64,000 bases of DNA from Thiotrichaceae bacterium (lineage in GTDB: Bacteria > Pseudomonadota > Gammaproteobacteria > Thiotrichales > Thiotrichaceae), in contig JALSJN010000007.1 in the NCBI GenBank assembly GCA_026989335.1, positions 47,497-111,496 on the forward strand, given 5' to 3'. Both the position numbers and the translations under genes were made by a program. How positions within the stretch are numbered: the stretch's first letter is position 1; every line of letters starts with the position of its first letter. Below, piece by piece: positions 1 to 10,828 of the stretch. Under the pieces are notes generated by a model. That model was not told the DNA's origin. It searched no databases and saw nothing but the letters and a program-made list of their open reading frames with translations.

Positions 1-1
1 T

Positions 2-1150
2 GTAAAAGATATTCGTCTTACGAAAGATGCAAATGAAGTCGTTAATGATCCTGATATTGATATTGTTGTTGAATTAATTGGTGGTTACTCACCCGCTAAA
101 GAATTGGTTTTACAAGCAATTGAAAATGGTAAGCATGTGGTTACGGCAAATAAAGCATTAATTGCTATTCACGGCGATGAAATATTCGCTAGAGCGCAAG
201 AGAAGGGTGTAGTGGTAGCCTTTGAAGCAGCTGTTGCTGGTGGTATTCCTATTATCAAAACCTTGCGAGAAGGTTTGGCTGCAAATAGTGTGGAGTGGTT
301 AGCTGGGATTATTAATGGAACAGGTAACTTTATCCTGAGTGAAATGCGTGAAAAAAGCAGAGATTTTGATGATGTCCTCGCCGAGGCTCAGGCATTAGGC
401 TATGCAGAAGCTGATCCTACGTTTGATGTGGAGGGCATAGATGCCGCGCATAAATTAAGTATTTTATCATCCATTGCTTTTGGTGTTCCTTTGCAGTTTG
501 ATAAAACTTATACCGAAGGTATTTCCAAAATTACCCAAGAAGATGTTGCTTATGCAGAAGAGCTAGGTTATCGAATCAAACACTTAGGTGTGGCGAGAAG
601 AACCGATGCAGGTATTGAGCAACGTGTACATCCGACGCTTATTCCTAAGGATCGTTTAATCGCTAACGTTAATGGTGTGATGAATGCTGTTTTGGTAAAA
701 GGTGATGCGGTAGGCGCAACTTTGTATTACGGTGCAGGTGCAGGTGATGAGGCAACAGCTTCGGCGGTGATTGCGGATATTATTGATGTGACACGTACCT
801 TGACGACAGACCCTGAAAACCGTGTGCCTCATTTAGCATTTCAGCCGAGTGAACTTGCAGATACGCCTATTTTGGGTATGGATTCCGTTGAAACGGCATT
901 CTACTTACGCTTGTCTGCGAAAAACGAAGCGGGGGTGCTAGCTGAAGTAACACGTATTTTAGGTGATGAAAATATTAGTATTGAGGCCTTTATTCAAAAA
1001 GAATCTAAGCAACAAGGTGAAAATGTCGATATTATTTTATTAACACACCGCGTAAACGAAGGTGATATGAATAAGGCATTAGCTCTGATTGAAGGTTTGG
1101 CGGTCATTCAAGGTGATGTTATGCGTATTAGAGTTGAAGCACTGAGTTAA
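2..1150 (+). CDS. hom: Homoserine dehydrogenase, 5' end outside window
   Basis: The enzyme reduces aspartate semialdehyde to homoserine with NAD(P)H, the branch point to threonine and methionine. The reading frame is open from base 2 with no start codon, so the N-terminal part of the Rossmann domain lies outside the window. Visible family motifs are TANKALIA (the conserved lysine segment), GGIPIIKTLREGL and GTGNFIL in the catalytic region. A C-terminal ACT-type domain follows (from about base 890, FYLRLSAKNEAGVLAEV), which fits allosteric control by threonine. thrC follows after 25 bases, so the two probably form one threonine operon. There is no aspartate kinase fusion in the visible part. 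Confidence 0.95.
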   Translation, partial: VKDIRLTKDANEVVNDPDIDIVVELIGGYSPAKELVLQAIENGKHVVTANKALIAIHGDEIFARAQEKGVVVAFEAAVAGGIPIIKTLREGLAANSVEWLAGIINGTGNFILSEMREKSRDFDDVLAEAQALGYAEADPTFDVEGIDAAHKLSILSSIAFGVPLQFDKTYTEGISKITQEDVAYAEELGYRIKHLGVARRTDAGIEQRVHPTLIPKDRLIANVNGVMNAVLVKGDAVGATLYYGAGAGDEATASAVIADIIDVTRTLTTDPENRVPHLAFQPSELADTPILGMDSVETAFYLRLSAKNEAGVLAEVTRILGDENISIEAFIQKESKQQGENVDIILLTHRVNEGDMNKALALIEGLAVIQGDVMRIRVEALS

Positions 1151-1175
1151 TATATAGAAACAATTTAGGTCTAAA

Positions 1176-2669
1176 ATGAAATTTACAGAAACACGCGGTA
1201 ATGATGGCGTAAGCCCAAAGTCAGTAAGCTTTTCAGAAGCGATTCTAGGGCCAATGTCCTCGTTTGGTGGAATTTATTCGCCTGAATCATTGCCTAAACT
1301 TGGGCATGATTTTTTAGAAGAGCATCTCAATAAAGACTATAAAACATTAGCACGCAGTATTTTATCCGCCTTTGATATTGATATTAAAGATGCAGTGATT
1401 GATGAAGCTTTGGCTTTGTATGATCAATTTGATGATTGTTCCAATAAAGCTTGCAACCCTGCCCCTTTAGTGAAAGTTAAAGATGATCTCTTTGTCAGTG
1501 AGCTTTGGCATGGGCCTACGCGCGCCTTTAAGGATATGGCATTGCAGCCTTTCGGCAAGGTATTGTCATCATTAGCGCAAGATAAAAATGAAGAATATTT
1601 AATCATGGCAGCGACCAGTGGTGATACCGGGCCTGCTGCTTTAGATACGTTTAAAAATCGCGAAAATGTACGCGTCGTGTGTTTGTATCCTGATGGTGGT
1701 ACATCCGATGTGCAGCGCCTACAAATGGTTACCGAGGATGCGTCTAACTTAAAAGTTATCGGCATTCATGGTGATTTTGATGATGCGCAAAGTGCACTTA
1801 AAAGCTTATTGGGTTCGGATACTTTTAATGCCAAGTTACAAGAAAAGAATATTTCTCTATCGGCCGCAAACTCAGTGAATTTTGGACGTATTATTTTTCA
1901 GTTGATGTATCACATACACAGCTATCTTGAACTGGTTCGACAAGATGCCATTAGCTTGGGTGATAAGGTTTATTTGGATGTGCCTAGCGGTAACTTTGGT
2001 AATGCCTTAGGGGGTTACTATGCGATGAAAATGGGTTTGCCGGTTGAAAAAATATTGATCGCATCCAACAATAATAATGTGCTGACCCACTTCATTAACA
2101 ACGGCGTGTACGATATTAGCAATGCTTCGGTCATTGCGACAACATCCCCGGCTATGGATATTTTAAAGTCATCCAATGTGGAGCGTATTTTATTTGACTT
2201 ATTTGGCACTGAACGTACCAAAGAGTTGATGCAGGCATTGGATTCTGAAAAGAAATATACCCTGACTCAGGGCGAGTTAGCACAAGTCCAAGAGATTTTT
2301 ATAGCTGACTTCTGTACCGATGATGAAGGTAAAAAATATATTCAGGAAGCCTTTGATGACGGTTATTTGATGGACCCGCATACCGCTACCTGTTTTAAAG
2401 CTTATGATACTTGCCGTGATCAGTCTTTAAAAACCATCGTTTACTCTACTGCAGAATGGACAAAGTTTTCTCCCACTATTGCGAATGCATTAACAGGAGA
2501 AACAGGCAGTAGCGACATTGATGCTTTAAAGGCGATTGCAAAGAAAGCAGAAATTGGAATACCTGATTCGATTAATGATTTATTTAGTAAAAAAATCACG
2601 CAGAGTGTGGTGATTAGTAAAGCCAATATTGAAACAGAAATTCTTGCTTTTTTAGATGGTAAATCCTAA
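1176..2669 (+). CDS. thrC: Threonine synthase
   Basis: This PLP enzyme converts O-phosphohomoserine to threonine, the last step of the pathway begun by hom upstream. At 497 residues it has the length of the long (E. coli/yeast type) threonine synthases. The motif TRAFKDMALQPFG near residue 115 carries the lysine expected to bind PLP. AATSGDTGPAAL is the phosphate-binding loop, and the N-terminal SFSEAILGPMSSFGGIYSPE is typical of this subfamily. It follows hom directly and is followed after 3 bases by a GTG-started amidase gene, so co-transcription of all three is likely. Confidence 0.95.
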   Translation: MKFTETRGNDGVSPKSVSFSEAILGPMSSFGGIYSPESLPKLGHDFLEEHLNKDYKTLARSILSAFDIDIKDAVIDEALALYDQFDDCSNKACNPAPLVKVKDDLFVSELWHGPTRAFKDMALQPFGKVLSSLAQDKNEEYLIMAATSGDTGPAALDTFKNRENVRVVCLYPDGGTSDVQRLQMVTEDASNLKVIGIHGDFDDAQSALKSLLGSDTFNAKLQEKNISLSAANSVNFGRIIFQLMYHIHSYLELVRQDAISLGDKVYLDVPSGNFGNALGGYYAMKMGLPVEKILIASNNNNVLTHFINNGVYDISNASVIATTSPAMDILKSSNVERILFDLFGTERTKELMQALDSEKKYTLTQGELAQVQEIFIADFCTDDEGKKYIQEAFDDGYLMDPHTATCFKAYDTCRDQSLKTIVYSTAEWTKFSPTIANALTGETGSSDIDALKAIAKKAEIGIPDSINDLFSKKITQSVVISKANIETEILAFLDGKS

Positions 2670-2672
2670 CAA

Positions 2673-3521
2673 GTGAGCAAAATAGCCGCCATACAAATGG
2701 CATCAGGCCCGCAAATAAAAGCTAACTTAATGGAGGCTGCTCGCTTAATACGCGAGGCAGCACAAAAGGGCGCGCAATTAGTGGTGTTACCAGAAAGCTT
2801 TGCCTTGATGGCGATACATGAATCAGAAAATATTGAACTTGCCGAACAGCAAGGGCAGGGAATGATTCAAGATGTTATTAAACAATGTGCTATTGATAAT
2901 AAAGTTTGGATCGTAGCAGGCTCGATTCCGCTTAAAGTAGAGCCTATCGAAAAAACTGAAGCACAGCGAGCCAGTGCCGCCTCTATCATGTTTAATGATC
3001 AGGGTGAAATCGTCGCACGTTATAATAAAATCCACCTGTTTGATGTAGAGTTAGATTGTGAAAGCTCGGCAGGAAGCAAAGGAAAAAAAGAAATTTATAA
3101 GGAAAGCGATACGTTTCAAGCTGGCGATAAAGTTGTGGTCGTAGATACGCCTTTTGGTAAAATTGGCATGTCTATTTGCTATGACCTACGGTTTCCTTCG
3201 CTTTATCGAGAAATGGTCAAACAAGGCGCTGAGATTTTTTTGATTCCTTCTGCATTTACTAAAACCACCGGAAAAATTCACTGGGAACCCTTAATCAAAG
3301 CACGCGCTATTGAAAATCAATGTTACGTGGTTGCGCCTGCACAGGGTGGTTACCATGTAAATGGTAGGCGTACTTATGGTCATAGTATGATGGTGGATTA
3401 TCTAGGACAGGTACACGGTCTACGCTTAAAAGGTACGGGCATTATTACTATGAATATTGACCTTACTGCACAGAAAAAACTCCGTAAGAGCTTTCCAGTT
3501 CTCCAGCATTTTAAACTATAA
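2673..3521 (+). CDS. Carbon-nitrogen hydrolase, Nit1-like (probable deaminated glutathione amidase)
   Basis: This is a 282-residue nitrilase-superfamily protein. The Glu-Lys-Cys triad is visible: E in VVLPESFALM, K in YNKIHLFDVE and C in MSICYDLRFPSLY. The order and spacing match the Nit1/YbeM/Nit2 branch, whose Nit1 members hydrolyse deaminated glutathione as metabolite repair. I infer that activity from family resemblance only; an omega-amidase is the alternative. The start is GTG, 3 bases after the thrC stop. The gene sits just upstream of tldD. Confidence 0.85.
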   Translation: MSKIAAIQMASGPQIKANLMEAARLIREAAQKGAQLVVLPESFALMAIHESENIELAEQQGQGMIQDVIKQCAIDNKVWIVAGSIPLKVEPIEKTEAQRASAASIMFNDQGEIVARYNKIHLFDVELDCESSAGSKGKKEIYKESDTFQAGDKVVVVDTPFGKIGMSICYDLRFPSLYREMVKQGAEIFLIPSAFTKTTGKIHWEPLIKARAIENQCYVVAPAQGGYHVNGRRTYGHSMMVDYLGQVHGLRLKGTGIITMNIDLTAQKKLRKSFPVLQHFKL

Positions 3522-3569
3522 CCACAGAGCGATTAGTTATATCCTCCATCAACTGAGTCACATCACACA

Positions 3570-5024
3570 ATGAACGCATCTCCCTTTCAACAAGTAGAAC
3601 AACAGTTACTTGAACCTGCTGGCCTTAATACCTCTGATATAGAGAAGATTTTTTTTCACTTAAAGGGCGCTGATTTAGCTGATTTATACTTTCAATCAAA
3701 TCGTTTTGAATCCTGGGGCTTAGAAGATGGCATTATCAAAAATGGTACTTACAGTATAGAGCAGGGTGTGGGTGTGCGTATGGTGGTGGGGGAGCAAACA
3801 GGCTTTGCATATTCTGATGAGATCTCTTTTGATGCGCTTATCGCGTCTGCCAAGGCTGCAGCGGGGATTGGTAAAGCGGGTCAAACAGGTCGAGTGCAGG
3901 CCTGGCAAGCGAAAGATACTCAAAAAATAAAAGCACTGTATCAGATGGATAATCCATTGGCCTCAATGACCGAGGATGAAAAAATAGCTTTATTAAACCT
4001 AGCAGATAAAGAAGCAAGAGCGGCTAGCCCATACGTGCAACAAGTCATAGCGAACATTGCAGGCGTACATGAGCACATCTTAATTGCAGATAATGAGGGT
4101 AATTTGAATGCTGATATTCGTCCTCTGGTGCGTATGAACATTACTGTAGTGGTTGAAAAAGACGGTAAGCGTGAATCTGCGGGCACCGGAGGTGGAGGTC
4201 GTTTTGGTTTTGATTACTTTACCCAAGCCGACCGAGTTAGGGAATATGCGCAAGAAGCTGTACGCTTGGCATTGGTAAACTTAGATGCAGTGGCAGCACC
4301 AGCAGGTAGTCAAACGGTAGTACTCGGTTCGGGATGGCCTGGGGTGTTATTGCATGAGGCGATTGGGCATGGCTTAGAAGGTGACTTTAATCGCAAAGGC
4401 ACGTCAGCCTTTAGTGGTCGAGTAGGGGAAAAGGTTGCATCAAACGGTGTTACCGTGGTGGATGATGGAACCTTAGAGAATCGCCGAGGCTCCTTAAATA
4501 TTGATGATGAAGGTACGCCAACCAATTGCACAACGTTGATTGAAGACGGTGTTTTAAAAGGTTATATGCAAGATAAACTCAACGCAAAATTAATGGGTGA
4601 GCAATCAACCGGTAATGGTCGGCGTGAATCCTACGCGCACTTGCCTATGCCACGAATGACCAATACTTATATGCTGGCAGGTAAAGAAGACCCGCAAGAA
4701 ATTATTGCATCGGTAACAAATGGCTTATATGCGGTTAATTTTGGCGGAGGGCAGGTTGATATAACTTCAGGTAAGTTTGTGTTTTCCGCATCAGAGGCTT
4801 ATTTGATTGAGAATGGTAAAGTCACACGGCCTGTAAAAGGTGCGACACTGATTGGCAATGGCCCTGATGTGTTAACCAAAGTCAGCATGATTGGTAATGA
4901 TTTGGCGTTAGATAAAGGGGTTGGAGTTTGTGGTAAAGCAGGGCAAAGCGTCCCTGTGGGTGTGGGTCAACCAACCTTGAAAATTGACGGTCTGACCGTA
5001 GGTGGTACGGAGCTGCAGTCATGA
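3570..5024 (+). CDS. tldD: Metalloprotease TldD
   Basis: This is the catalytic subunit of the TldD-PmbA (TldE) heterodimeric zinc protease, which threads and degrades unfolded or peptide substrates in the cytoplasm and matures some ribosomal peptides. The zinc-binding HExxH is seen as [11 protein letters not shown] near residue 262. Its 484 residues are the usual size, and the C-terminal [20 protein letters not shown] is a family signature. The stop overlaps the pmbA start by 4 bases (ATGA), which points to translational coupling and 1:1 synthesis of the two subunits. No gene for a modified peptide substrate is visible nearby. Confidence 0.95.
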   Translation: MNASPFQQVEQQLLEPAGLNTSDIEKIFFHLKGADLADLYFQSNRFESWGLEDGIIKNGTYSIEQGVGVRMVVGEQTGFAYSDEISFDALIASAKAAAGIGKAGQTGRVQAWQAKDTQKIKALYQMDNPLASMTEDEKIALLNLADKEARAASPYVQQVIANIAGVHEHILIADNEGNLNADIRPLVRMNITVVVEKDGKRESAGTGGGGRFGFDYFTQADRVREYAQEAVRLALVNLDAVAAPAGSQTVVLGSGWPGVLLHEAIGHGLEGDFNRKGTSAFSGRVGEKVASNGVTVVDDGTLENRRGSLNIDDEGTPTNCTTLIEDGVLKGYMQDKLNAKLMGEQSTGNGRRESYAHLPMPRMTNTYMLAGKEDPQEIIASVTNGLYAVNFGGGQVDITSGKFVFSASEAYLIENGKVTRPVKGATLIGNGPDVLTKVSMIGNDLALDKGVGVCGKAGQSVPVGVGQPTLKIDGLTVGGTELQS

Positions 5025-6367
5025 ATACAGAAGAATTACAAAAAGCAGATGTAGAGCTACGAGAGTTGGCTGAAACGGTTCTTAAGTTTTCCAAAAAATA
5101 CGGCGCATCAGATGCTGAATTAAGCTTAAACCGGGGTTCTGGTTTATCGGTTGAAATTCATCAAGAAAATGTCGATAAGCTTGAATATCATCGTGATCAA
5201 GGTCTAAGTCTTACCGTTTACATGGGGCAACATCAAGGCTCTGCCACTACTGGAGACTTATCTGCGCAAGCCATAGAAGATACCGTTAAGGCTGCTTGTA
5301 ATATTGCAAAATTTACCGGCGAAGATAAATATACGGGTTTAGCGGATGCAGATCTGATGGCAACAGAAAAGGGTGATTTAGATCTTTATCATCCATGGAA
5401 TTTGAGTGCCGAAGATGCGATTCAAATCGCCACCGCTTGTGAGCAAGCAGCACTAAATTATGATGAGCGTATTATCAATTCTGATGGTGCTAGTATCAGT
5501 ACTTACAGTGGCTTATCTGTAATTGCAAACTCGTATGGTTTTACGGGAGTCACGCCATCGAGTCGTCATAATTTAAGTTGTTCGGTGATTGCACAGGCAC
5601 CCAATACTACGGCGATGCAACGTGATTATTGGTATACAACCAGCCGCCAGCATGAGGCGTTAGAATCCGCGATAAGTGTCGGCAAAAAATCTGCTGAGTT
5701 AACTTTAGGTCGTTTAAAAGGGCGTCAGATTAGTACCCGAAAATCGTCTGTGCTTTATTCACCGGAGATGGCACGTAGTATTATCAGTCACTTTACCAGC
5801 GCTATCTCAGGCGGTTCGCAATACCGTAAAACGACGTATTTATTGGGTTCAAAAGGTGAAAAAGTTTTCCCAGACTTTATTCATTTGCATGAACAGCCTC
5901 ACCTTATTTCAGGTTTCGGTAGTTCTTATTTTGACAGAGATGGTGTTGCAACTTCTGATAGAGATATTGTGATTGAGGGTGTGTTACAAAACTACATTAT
6001 GGGAAGCTATTCAGCCCGCCAGCTAGGCTTACAATCAACTGCTAACTCAGGTGGAACACATAACTTAACCTTAGATTCAACCGGTCAAACGTTTGATGAG
6101 TTATTAAAAATAATGGGTACAGGTTTGCTCGTGACTGAGTTAATTGGAAGCGGTATTAATGGCGTGACGGGTGATTACTCAAGAGGTGCAGCAGGTTTTT
6201 GGGTAGAAAACGGAGAAATCCAGTTTCCTGTTGAAGAGGTGACCATTGCCGGTAGCTTAAAAGAAATGTTTCAGAATATCGTTGCAGTAGGCAATGATGT
6301 TGATCCTCGTTCAGCGACACAAACAGGGTCTATTTTGATAGAGGGCATGATGGTTGCGGGTGAGTAA
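5021..6367 (+). CDS. pmbA: PmbA/TldE, partner subunit of the TldD protease
   Basis: This is the second subunit of the TldD/PmbA protease, 448 residues long. It has the same overall fold as TldD but no HExxH, as expected for the non-catalytic partner. Family signatures are the N-terminal region with [36 protein letters not shown] in the middle, and the C-terminal [20 protein letters not shown]. It starts inside the last codons of tldD. In many gammaproteobacteria the two genes are apart; here they are contiguous. Confidence 0.95.
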   Translation: MNTEELQKADVELRELAETVLKFSKKYGASDAELSLNRGSGLSVEIHQENVDKLEYHRDQGLSLTVYMGQHQGSATTGDLSAQAIEDTVKAACNIAKFTGEDKYTGLADADLMATEKGDLDLYHPWNLSAEDAIQIATACEQAALNYDERIINSDGASISTYSGLSVIANSYGFTGVTPSSRHNLSCSVIAQAPNTTAMQRDYWYTTSRQHEALESAISVGKKSAELTLGRLKGRQISTRKSSVLYSPEMARSIISHFTSAISGGSQYRKTTYLLGSKGEKVFPDFIHLHEQPHLISGFGSSYFDRDGVATSDRDIVIEGVLQNYIMGSYSARQLGLQSTANSGGTHNLTLDSTGQTFDELLKIMGTGLLVTELIGSGINGVTGDYSRGAAGFWVENGEIQFPVEEVTIAGSLKEMFQNIVAVGNDVDPRSATQTGSILIEGMMVAGE

Positions 6368-6461
6368 ATGCTAGCAATGGTGGCTAAACTTTTAAGACTC
6401 AAACTAGTAGGGTTACATGTCACACATTAAAGCTAAAAACCTAGCTGTGACGTTAGAGTTT

Positions 6462-7364
6462 TTAAGAAAAAGAAGTCTTTGCAGCAAGCCCACTTTTAAT
6501 GTCAACCACTTTATCTTCCGCATGGTTACTTGATGTGGATTGCGGGATGAGTAAAGATGCATCGCTATAGTATTCATTAGCAAAGGATGTGAATTGAAAA
6601 TCTGTCATCAGCTTATGTAACTTCTTTTCAACAGTAGGTCGACCAATAAACTGAGAAGCTCGCCATTTTAATGGAATATGATCATGTGCGCGTTGTACGG
6701 CTGCAAGTTCTTCAAGGTCAATTTCATAAGGGTGCATATAGAATACAGCACGTTTAGGATCAAGCTTTTGGCTTAAGTGTTTAGTGACTGAATAAGGGGT
6801 AATGCGAAACCAGCCACCACCAAAAAACGGTAGCTTATAACCGAATAGATTCATATAACTTAAATAGTGTTCATTTAAGTTATATTTATTAAATATTTTT
6901 AGCGAATATTCTTTTTCAATACCGTATTTCACAACTTTCATGGGAAATAGCGAAGAGTCGTATTTTACGCCATTTTCAGCAAGCGCTTCACAGTACCATT
7001 CGAATAAGTATTCTCGAATCGAGAAATCTGGCGCTCTAAAACCGATAACTTTTTGACCTGAAGTATCTTCAAGTAGTTTAATCGAGCTTGAAACATCTTC
7101 ACGGACTTGATTAGGCGTAAGATTAAAAATAGATTGATGGTTAAAACCATGCGATGCGACTTCGTGCCCCGCATCAGCTATTTTACGGATTAATTCTGGG
7201 TGTTTCTGAGCAACATTACCCAAGGTGAAAAAAGTTGCTTTATGATCATGCTCATCGAGAATATCCAATAGCCGTAAACTACTATCAAGCACACGATTGG
7301 TGACAGGATTGTTAGGGTTTAAAACAGACTGCGCCCAATCTTCAACATCTATAGAAAAAATCAT
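6462..7364 (-). CDS. Polysaccharide deacetylase, XrtA/PEP-CTERM-locus type
   Basis: This is a 300-residue NodB-fold carbohydrate esterase. The metal-binding motif appears as FSIDVEDW at the N-terminus and as EVASHGFNHQSIF (the HxxxH-type motif) near residue 70. GFRAPDFSI supplies the conserved Arg/Asp, and YMHPYEID is the late His motif. The C-terminal part (HDHIPLKWRASQFIGRP) resembles the DUF3473 tail of deacetylases found in exopolysaccharide loci with exosortase XrtA. No exosortase or glycosyltransferase gene is next to it. It is on the opposite strand to its neighbours, so it has its own promoter. Its substrate is unknown. Confidence 0.85.
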   Translation of the reverse strand: MIFSIDVEDWAQSVLNPNNPVTNRVLDSSLRLLDILDEHDHKATFFTLGNVAQKHPELIRKIADAGHEVASHGFNHQSIFNLTPNQVREDVSSSIKLLEDTSGQKVIGFRAPDFSIREYLFEWYCEALAENGVKYDSSLFPMKVVKYGIEKEYSLKIFNKYNLNEHYLSYMNLFGYKLPFFGGGWFRITPYSVTKHLSQKLDPKRAVFYMHPYEIDLEELAAVQRAHDHIPLKWRASQFIGRPTVEKKLHKLMTDFQFTSFANEYYSDASLLIPQSTSSNHAEDKVVDIKSGLAAKTSFS

Positions 7365-7797
7365 TGTTTTCTCACTTAATTTTTATAATTAAACCTACTC
7401 TACCTTTTAACACGTTTATTGACTACTTAGTTCAGAATGAAGGTGCTAAAAAGGAGATGAGGTGTAGCATATCTTAGTGTGATAGATTAATCGGTTGCTC
7501 TATCACTATGGCTTAATTATGTATGTTTCTTAAATTTATCAAAAGAATCATGTGTATAACATAAATCCCAATCCTTATATAATAGCTTAATAATGTACTA
7601 ATACACCAGAATTATTAGTAAGTATAATGCATAATTATTGTGCAAATATGGATGGCTTATTGCCTGTAATTTATATTTGTCTTTTGTTTTGTAATCGGGG
7701 TGATATTTGCCTTGCCATCCTGTATCCTACGTTTGCACTTTTATCTGATTTCACCCCAAGTTTTTTGATTAAGGAAACAAAGTTGGAATAAAAGTTT
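7365..7797. other. Intergenic region between deacetylase and tRNA-Pro
   Basis: About 430 bases of AT-rich sequence with no convincing ORF and no copy of either repeat family of this window. It must carry the promoter of the - strand deacetylase and that of tRNA-Pro, but I found no clear -35/-10 pair. Confidence 0.5.
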
Positions 7798-7874
7798 CGG
7801 GATGTAGCGCAGTCTGGTAGCGCACCACACTGGGGGTGTGGTGGTCGTCAGTTCGAATCTGGCCATCCCGACCA
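7798..7874 (+). tRNA. tRNA-Pro (anticodon GGG)
   Basis: This is a 77-base cloverleaf with encoded CCA. The acceptor stem CGGGATG pairs with CATCCCG. The D arm has GCGC/GCGC stems, the anticodon stem CCACA/TGTGG encloses the loop CTGGGGG (anticodon GGG), and the T arm contains GTTCGAATC. It decodes CCC and CCU proline codons. It lies 45 bases before the COG4255 gene and may be co-transcribed with it. Confidence 0.97.
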
Positions 7875-7918
7875 TTTTTTATGGCAACTGCTAACCTTTC
7901 ACGGTAAGCTCTTTCAGT

Positions 7919-8989
7919 ATGCCTAACAAACCTTTTGTACATTTAATTATTCCGCAACTTTTTCAACCGTTAAAACGTTGGACAAAGGGCTATCAATTTG
8001 ATGTGAAGAGTCATTATCTTGTAAAGCTTTTACAAAACTATCATTCAAAACAACAAGAACTTCTTGGAATACATGCGAGTTTATTCTTTTCAATAGGTGT
8101 TTCAACGAAAGCTGAGTTACCTGTCGCACATTTCCGTTATCAAGTACATTGCAACTCACTACCGCCAAAAGGTTCGTTATTGCTGTGTGCCGACCCTGCG
8201 CACTTAGTGGTGGGGATGAGTGATATTACGCTGACGGATAAAATAACCGATCTGACATTTGCTGAAGCTAATGAATTCATTGACTTACTGAATACGCATT
8301 TTAAGCAAGATGGTTTAACCTTTATTATTGGCTCTAACAGCCAGTGGTATTTATCAGTTGCAGGTGTCGAAACGCTGAGTACTACGCCGATAGATGATGT
8401 TATGAGAAAAAACATCGCGCATTATCAAATTCACTCAAGTCAGCGTAATTGGCAAGCGTTACAAAATGAAATGCAAATGTTGTTGCACTCTGCCCCACTT
8501 AACCAGCAAAGAGAAATGGCGGGCCTTCCATCTGTGAATAGTCTCTGGTTGTGGGGTGGAGGAGTCCCGCAAAATATTGAACATTCAACAGCATTGGTTT
8601 TGAGCGATAATGCGATATCGGGGAGGATGCTTGCCACAGCTGCGCAGTGTGATTATCAATCGCACCTAAATAAGCAAAACGACGACTCACTGGGTACGAA
8701 TCAAAACGCTATGTCTCGCTTTGACTTTTCAAAACTTCCAATGACTAAAACAATTATTATTAATGAGAGCTTGGTAGAGCCTGCGATTAATGATGATCTT
8801 GATGCTTATAAAGCAGAGCTCGAGTCGTTGGATGAGGGCCTCATTAAACCGTTATTTGAATTATGGAAAGACAAGAAAATTAACATCCAGATTGATAGTT
8901 GCGATGGAAAACGAATCCAGCCACGCCCAACGCCCCGTTGGAAATTTTGGGTAAAAGCAGCTAATTCTCTGACCGAGCTTGACCTATGA
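7919..8989 (+). CDS. COG4255 / RpfE-like conserved protein
   Basis: This is a 356-residue cytoplasmic protein of the family often annotated as cofactor-independent phosphoglycerate mutase-like or RpfE-type regulatory protein, commonly found beside recJ. The central SLWLWGGG motif and the N-terminal LLCADPAHL segment are typical. No signal peptide or membrane segment is visible. The stop overlaps the recJ start (ATGA), so the two are translationally coupled. The biochemical function is not established; the mutase label should not be trusted without assay. Confidence 0.75.
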   Translation: MPNKPFVHLIIPQLFQPLKRWTKGYQFDVKSHYLVKLLQNYHSKQQELLGIHASLFFSIGVSTKAELPVAHFRYQVHCNSLPPKGSLLLCADPAHLVVGMSDITLTDKITDLTFAEANEFIDLLNTHFKQDGLTFIIGSNSQWYLSVAGVETLSTTPIDDVMRKNIAHYQIHSSQRNWQALQNEMQMLLHSAPLNQQREMAGLPSVNSLWLWGGGVPQNIEHSTALVLSDNAISGRMLATAAQCDYQSHLNKQNDDSLGTNQNAMSRFDFSKLPMTKTIIINESLVEPAINDDLDAYKAELESLDEGLIKPLFELWKDKKINIQIDSCDGKRIQPRPTPRWKFWVKAANSLTELDL

Positions 8990-10755
8990 AACTAGTCAGG
9001 CGTAAGCAAGTAGGTAATATTACAGGCGAAGATAAACAGGCCAGTTTGCTGGATCGAGTTTATTCTATGCGGGGCGTGAACAGTCACGGTGAGCTTGTCA
9101 TGCAGCTTAAAAACTTGCATCCTATTTCACAGCTTAAAGGGGTTGAGCAAGCTACTGAACTTTTATCTAACGCGATTAATAATCAGCAGCGTATTTTGAT
9201 CGTCGGTGATTTTGATGCAGATGGCGCAACCTCGACGGCACTAGCCGTTCGTGCGTTAAACATGATGGGTCACAAACAGGTTGATTATTTAGTGCCAAAC
9301 CGTTTTGAATATGGCTATGGCCTAACCCCTGAAATTGTCGATGAGGCGGCAAATTTTACGCCTGATTTAATCATTACTGTAGACAACGGTATCTCAAGTA
9401 TTAAGGGCGTAGCACATGCCAAGACCCACGGTTATACCGTCATTATTACCGATCACCATCTGCCTGCTAAAACGCTTCCTGAGGCTGATGCCATCGTAAA
9501 CCCAAACCAAGTAGGCTGTAATTTTCCTTCAAAAAATTTGGCCGGCGTGGGTGTTATTTTTTATGTGATGTTGTCGCTAAAAAGTGCGTTACTAAAAGAG
9601 CAATACTTCAAAAGCAATAATATTCCTGAGCCAAATTTAACCGAGCTGCTTGATTTAGTCGCGCTAGGTACTGTTGCTGATGTAGTTCCATTGGATAATA
9701 ATAATCGTATTTTAGTCGAACAAGGTCTACGTCGTTTACGTAGCGGCTTGGCATGTGCGGGCATTGTGGCTTTGTTTCAAGTGGCTAAACGTAATAGTCA
9801 AAACGCGGTGAGTGCTGATTTAGGTTTCACCTGTGGGCCTCGGTTGAATGCGGCAGGGCGATTAGATGATATGTCCTTAGGGATTGAGTGTTTATTGTGC
9901 AATGACCCACAAATTGCCATGGACTATGCGAGCGCATTGGATGATTTAAATATCGAGCGTCGCGCCATTGAAGAGAGTATGAAGGCGGAGGCACTAGTAC
10001 TGTTAGAAGCGCTTGATAACAATAAATTGAAAGGTGACTTGCCCCCTGTTATTTGCTTGTATCAAAAAACTTGGCATCAAGGTGTTATCGGGATTTTGGC
10101 TGCACGAGTCAGAGAGCGTTACCATCGACCTACGGTTATTTTTGCTCCTGCTGATGTTGACGATCCTAAAAATAGTCAAATTAAAGGCTCAGCACGTTCC
10201 ATTCCGAGTATCCACATTCGTGATGTCTTTGACGAAGTGGCCACTGCCAATGAAGGCTTATTAGATAAGTTTGGTGGTCATGCTATGGCTGCCGGGTTGA
10301 GCTTAGATGAGTCTCAGCTAGAGGCGTTTAACAACGCTATTTGTAAGGTGGTATCCGCACAAGCCGATGATGAAACTTTTCAAGAAATCCACTACAGTGA
10401 TGGTCAGTTAGAGGCGGATGATTTCAATTTGAAAAGTGCCGACTCTTTACGCTTTGCCGCACCTTGGGGGCAGAATTTTCCGGCCCCAGTGTTTGATAAT
10501 CAATTCGTACTTATCAATAAACGACTACTAAAAGAGAGGCACTTAAAATTAATACTTCGACCTTGTTATCAACAGAGAAATTCTAAAGTTAGTCAATCGA
10601 CTCAGAGAACGATTCAAGCTATAGCTTTTAATGTCGATGTGGGCGAGTGGCCAGAAGAGGGGGCTGACGTTCATTTGCTGTATAAATTAGAGGTTAATGA
10701 GTTTCGCGGAGATTGTAGCGTGCAGCTAATGATTGAGCGAGTGATTACTTCATAA
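8986..10755 (+). CDS. recJ: Single-stranded-DNA-specific exonuclease RecJ
   Basis: A 5'-3' single-strand exonuclease for recombination and mismatch repair, with the usual length (589 residues). The DHH phosphoesterase core shows VGDFDADGATST near residue 75, TVDNGIS, and the diagnostic ITDHHLPA near residue 155. The DHHA1 part carries KFGGHAMAAGLSL near residue 429. The C-terminal OB-fold region follows (NKRLLKERHLKLILRP). The gene overlaps the COG4255 gene by 4 bases and ends 73 bases before a strong terminator shared with convergent fbp. Confidence 0.95.
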   Translation: MKLVRRKQVGNITGEDKQASLLDRVYSMRGVNSHGELVMQLKNLHPISQLKGVEQATELLSNAINNQQRILIVGDFDADGATSTALAVRALNMMGHKQVDYLVPNRFEYGYGLTPEIVDEAANFTPDLIITVDNGISSIKGVAHAKTHGYTVIITDHHLPAKTLPEADAIVNPNQVGCNFPSKNLAGVGVIFYVMLSLKSALLKEQYFKSNNIPEPNLTELLDLVALGTVADVVPLDNNNRILVEQGLRRLRSGLACAGIVALFQVAKRNSQNAVSADLGFTCGPRLNAAGRLDDMSLGIECLLCNDPQIAMDYASALDDLNIERRAIEESMKAEALVLLEALDNNKLKGDLPPVICLYQKTWHQGVIGILAARVRERYHRPTVIFAPADVDDPKNSQIKGSARSIPSIHIRDVFDEVATANEGLLDKFGGHAMAAGLSLDESQLEAFNNAICKVVSAQADDETFQEIHYSDGQLEADDFNLKSADSLRFAAPWGQNFPAPVFDNQFVLINKRLLKERHLKLILRPCYQQRNSKVSQSTQRTIQAIAFNVDVGEWPEEGADVHLLYKLEVNEFRGDCSVQLMIERVITS

Positions 10756-10828
10756 CTTTAGTTGATTTTAATATCAAGCCTCCACATAAAGACCTCCATG
10801 CTAAGTCTGCATGTTAAACTCTTAAAAT

